Origin: Thermoplasmata archaeon
Lineage (GTDB): Archaea > Thermoplasmatota > E2 > DHVEG-1
DNA length: 7,416 bases
Direction: 5' to 3'
Assembly (NCBI GenBank): GCA_030606465.1
Contig: JAUWGL010000035.1
Coordinates: 1-7,416 of the forward strand
A program made the position numbers and the translations under genes. The notes beneath the pieces were generated by a model. The model did no database searches. It was not told where the DNA came from and saw only the letters and a program-made list of their open reading frames with translations. Of this stretch, positions 6,854 to 7,416 are shown piece after piece. The stretch's first letter is position 1, and each line of letters opens with the position of its first letter.

Positions 6854-6860
6854 TCACCTC
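6854..6860 (-). promoter_or_regulatory. Shine-Dalgarno site of dnaK, overlapping the grpE stop
   Basis: GAGGTGA on the minus strand shares its first base with the grpE TAG stop. It sits 7 bases before the dnaK ATG. It fixes the dnaK start and suggests translational coupling. Confidence 0.85.
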
Positions 6861-7363
6861 TATTTTTCAATTTTTTTTGCAACAATCACTTGAGAAGGAC
6901 GAAGGAGTTTATCCTTAATCATATAACCCTCTTTAACCTCCTCAACGATAGTCTCATCTTCACAACCCTCTTTTTCAATTGTTGTTACTGCATGGTGAAG
7001 ATTGTGATCAAATTTTTTACCTACACAGTTAATATATTTTACTTGTTCTTTTTCAAAGAAACTTTGAATATTATTAATCATGAGTTTCAATCCATCTTTT
7101 GGAGTATCATCCTCATATGCTTTTTTTAATAACTCATTAATGTCAATTAACTCAGAAAGATATTTTTTCTTTGTTTCTTCATCTCTAAGATTTAGTTCTT
7201 TTTCCATTCGTCTCTGATAGTTTTGAAGATCCGCAAAACTACGCAATAATTTTTCCTCACTTTCTTTTAATTCTTGTTTCAATTTTTTTATTTCCTTTTT
7301 CAAACTATCAGTTTTTTTATCAGAACTATTTTTCTTTTTACCTGTAGATTTTTTAGCTGACAT
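6860..7363 (-). CDS. grpE: Nucleotide exchange factor GrpE
   Basis: A 167-residue cochaperone that releases ADP from DnaK. A Lys/Ser-rich disordered head (1-20) is followed by a long charged coiled coil (about 20-65) with the conserved [16 protein letters not shown] (41-56). Then come a four-helix dimer part and a C-terminal beta domain with [11 protein letters not shown] and [19 protein letters not shown], the family signature region. Length is typical or slightly short. The ATG at 7363 is preferred because the GTG three codons upstream forms part of the GTGAGG ribosome site. grpE is the first gene of the pair. The next codon after its stop is only 13 bases from dnaK, and no dnaJ or hrcA is in the window. 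Confidence 0.93.
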   Translation of the reverse strand: MSAKKSTGKKKNSSDKKTDSLKKEIKKLKQELKESEEKLLRSFADLQNYQRRMEKELNLRDEETKKKYLSELIDINELLKKAYEDDTPKDGLKLMINNIQSFFEKEQVKYINCVGKKFDHNLHHAVTTIEKEGCEDETIVEEVKEGYMIKDKLLRPSQVIVAKKIEK

Positions 7364-7372
7364 ACGCCTCAC

Positions 7373-7415
7373 AAAAAAAAAATAAAAAAAAGAAAAAGAT
7401 GGATTATTTTTAGTA
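7373..7415 (-). promoter_or_regulatory. Promoter-like region and T-rich leader of grpE-dnaK
   Basis: On the minus strand ACTAAAAATAAT (7404-7415) could be a TATA box, placing the transcript start near 7383. Between it and the ribosome site lies an almost pure T stretch (T5-C-T8-A-T10, 7373-7397). The tract could instead be the terminator of a gene beyond the window. No bacterial CIRCE repeat is visible in the part seen. Confidence 0.35.
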
Positions 7416-7416
7416 A

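Noticed and set aside
6847..6885. 13-codon N-terminal extension of DnaK from an ATG at 6885
   Set aside because: It overlaps the end of grpE, and a perfect GAGGTGA site serves the ATG at 6846, where family members begin.
7364..7372. GTG start of grpE at 7372
   Set aside because: The GTG is part of the GTGAGG ribosome site for the ATG at 7363.
7373..7397. Homopolymer run as a sequencing or assembly fault
   Set aside because: It lies outside the coding frame and is broken by other bases, so there is no sign of an error, though run lengths may be imprecise.

Overview
The window looks like AT-rich archaeal chromosome. TATA-like boxes sit about 25 bases upstream of several genes, and two of those genes (the ACT-domain gene and argG) appear to start with little or no leader. 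Other genes carry clear Shine-Dalgarno sites (GAGGTGA before dnaK, GGGAG before the Usp gene). T-rich tracts rather than GC hairpins follow genes. The ACT-domain protein and the short DnaK that lacks the proteobacterial N-terminal insert also fit an archaeon. A more precise lineage (uncultured euryarchaeon or DPANN-like group) cannot be decided from this sequence.

Layout from the left. Positions 1-106 (minus) hold the first 35 codons of a PurF-like class II glutamine amidotransferase, cut by the window edge. Its nucleophile position is Ser instead of Cys. Next on the same strand is an ACT-domain protein (221-856), probably an amino-acid-responsive regulator. It is divergent from argG-argH (1008-3403), the last two steps of arginine synthesis, which overlap by 4 bases. 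The intergenic region between them carries a 20-bp dyad that is a good operator candidate. ArgH stops about 45 residues earlier than is usual. Its end runs into an opposite-strand fragment that resembles the C-terminal end of a glycoside hydrolase.

The middle (3658-4356, plus) holds a promoter, a universal stress protein whose ATP-binding glycines are lost, and a closely linked 69-residue protein of unknown function. Positions 4357-4932 are poorly coding. They hold a doubtful 71-codon frame, a misplaced strong Shine-Dalgarno site, and a 38-codon C-terminal fragment reminiscent of archaellins or pilins. This stretch looks like gene decay.

The right end (4933-7363, minus) is a grpE-dnaK chaperone operon with a 13-base gap. 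No dnaJ follows dnaK. I see no CRISPR array, tRNA, rRNA, insertion sequence or evident defence system. The most interesting items are the divergent regulator/operator arrangement, the nucleophile-swapped PurF paralogue, and the shortened ArgH joined to a foreign gene end.
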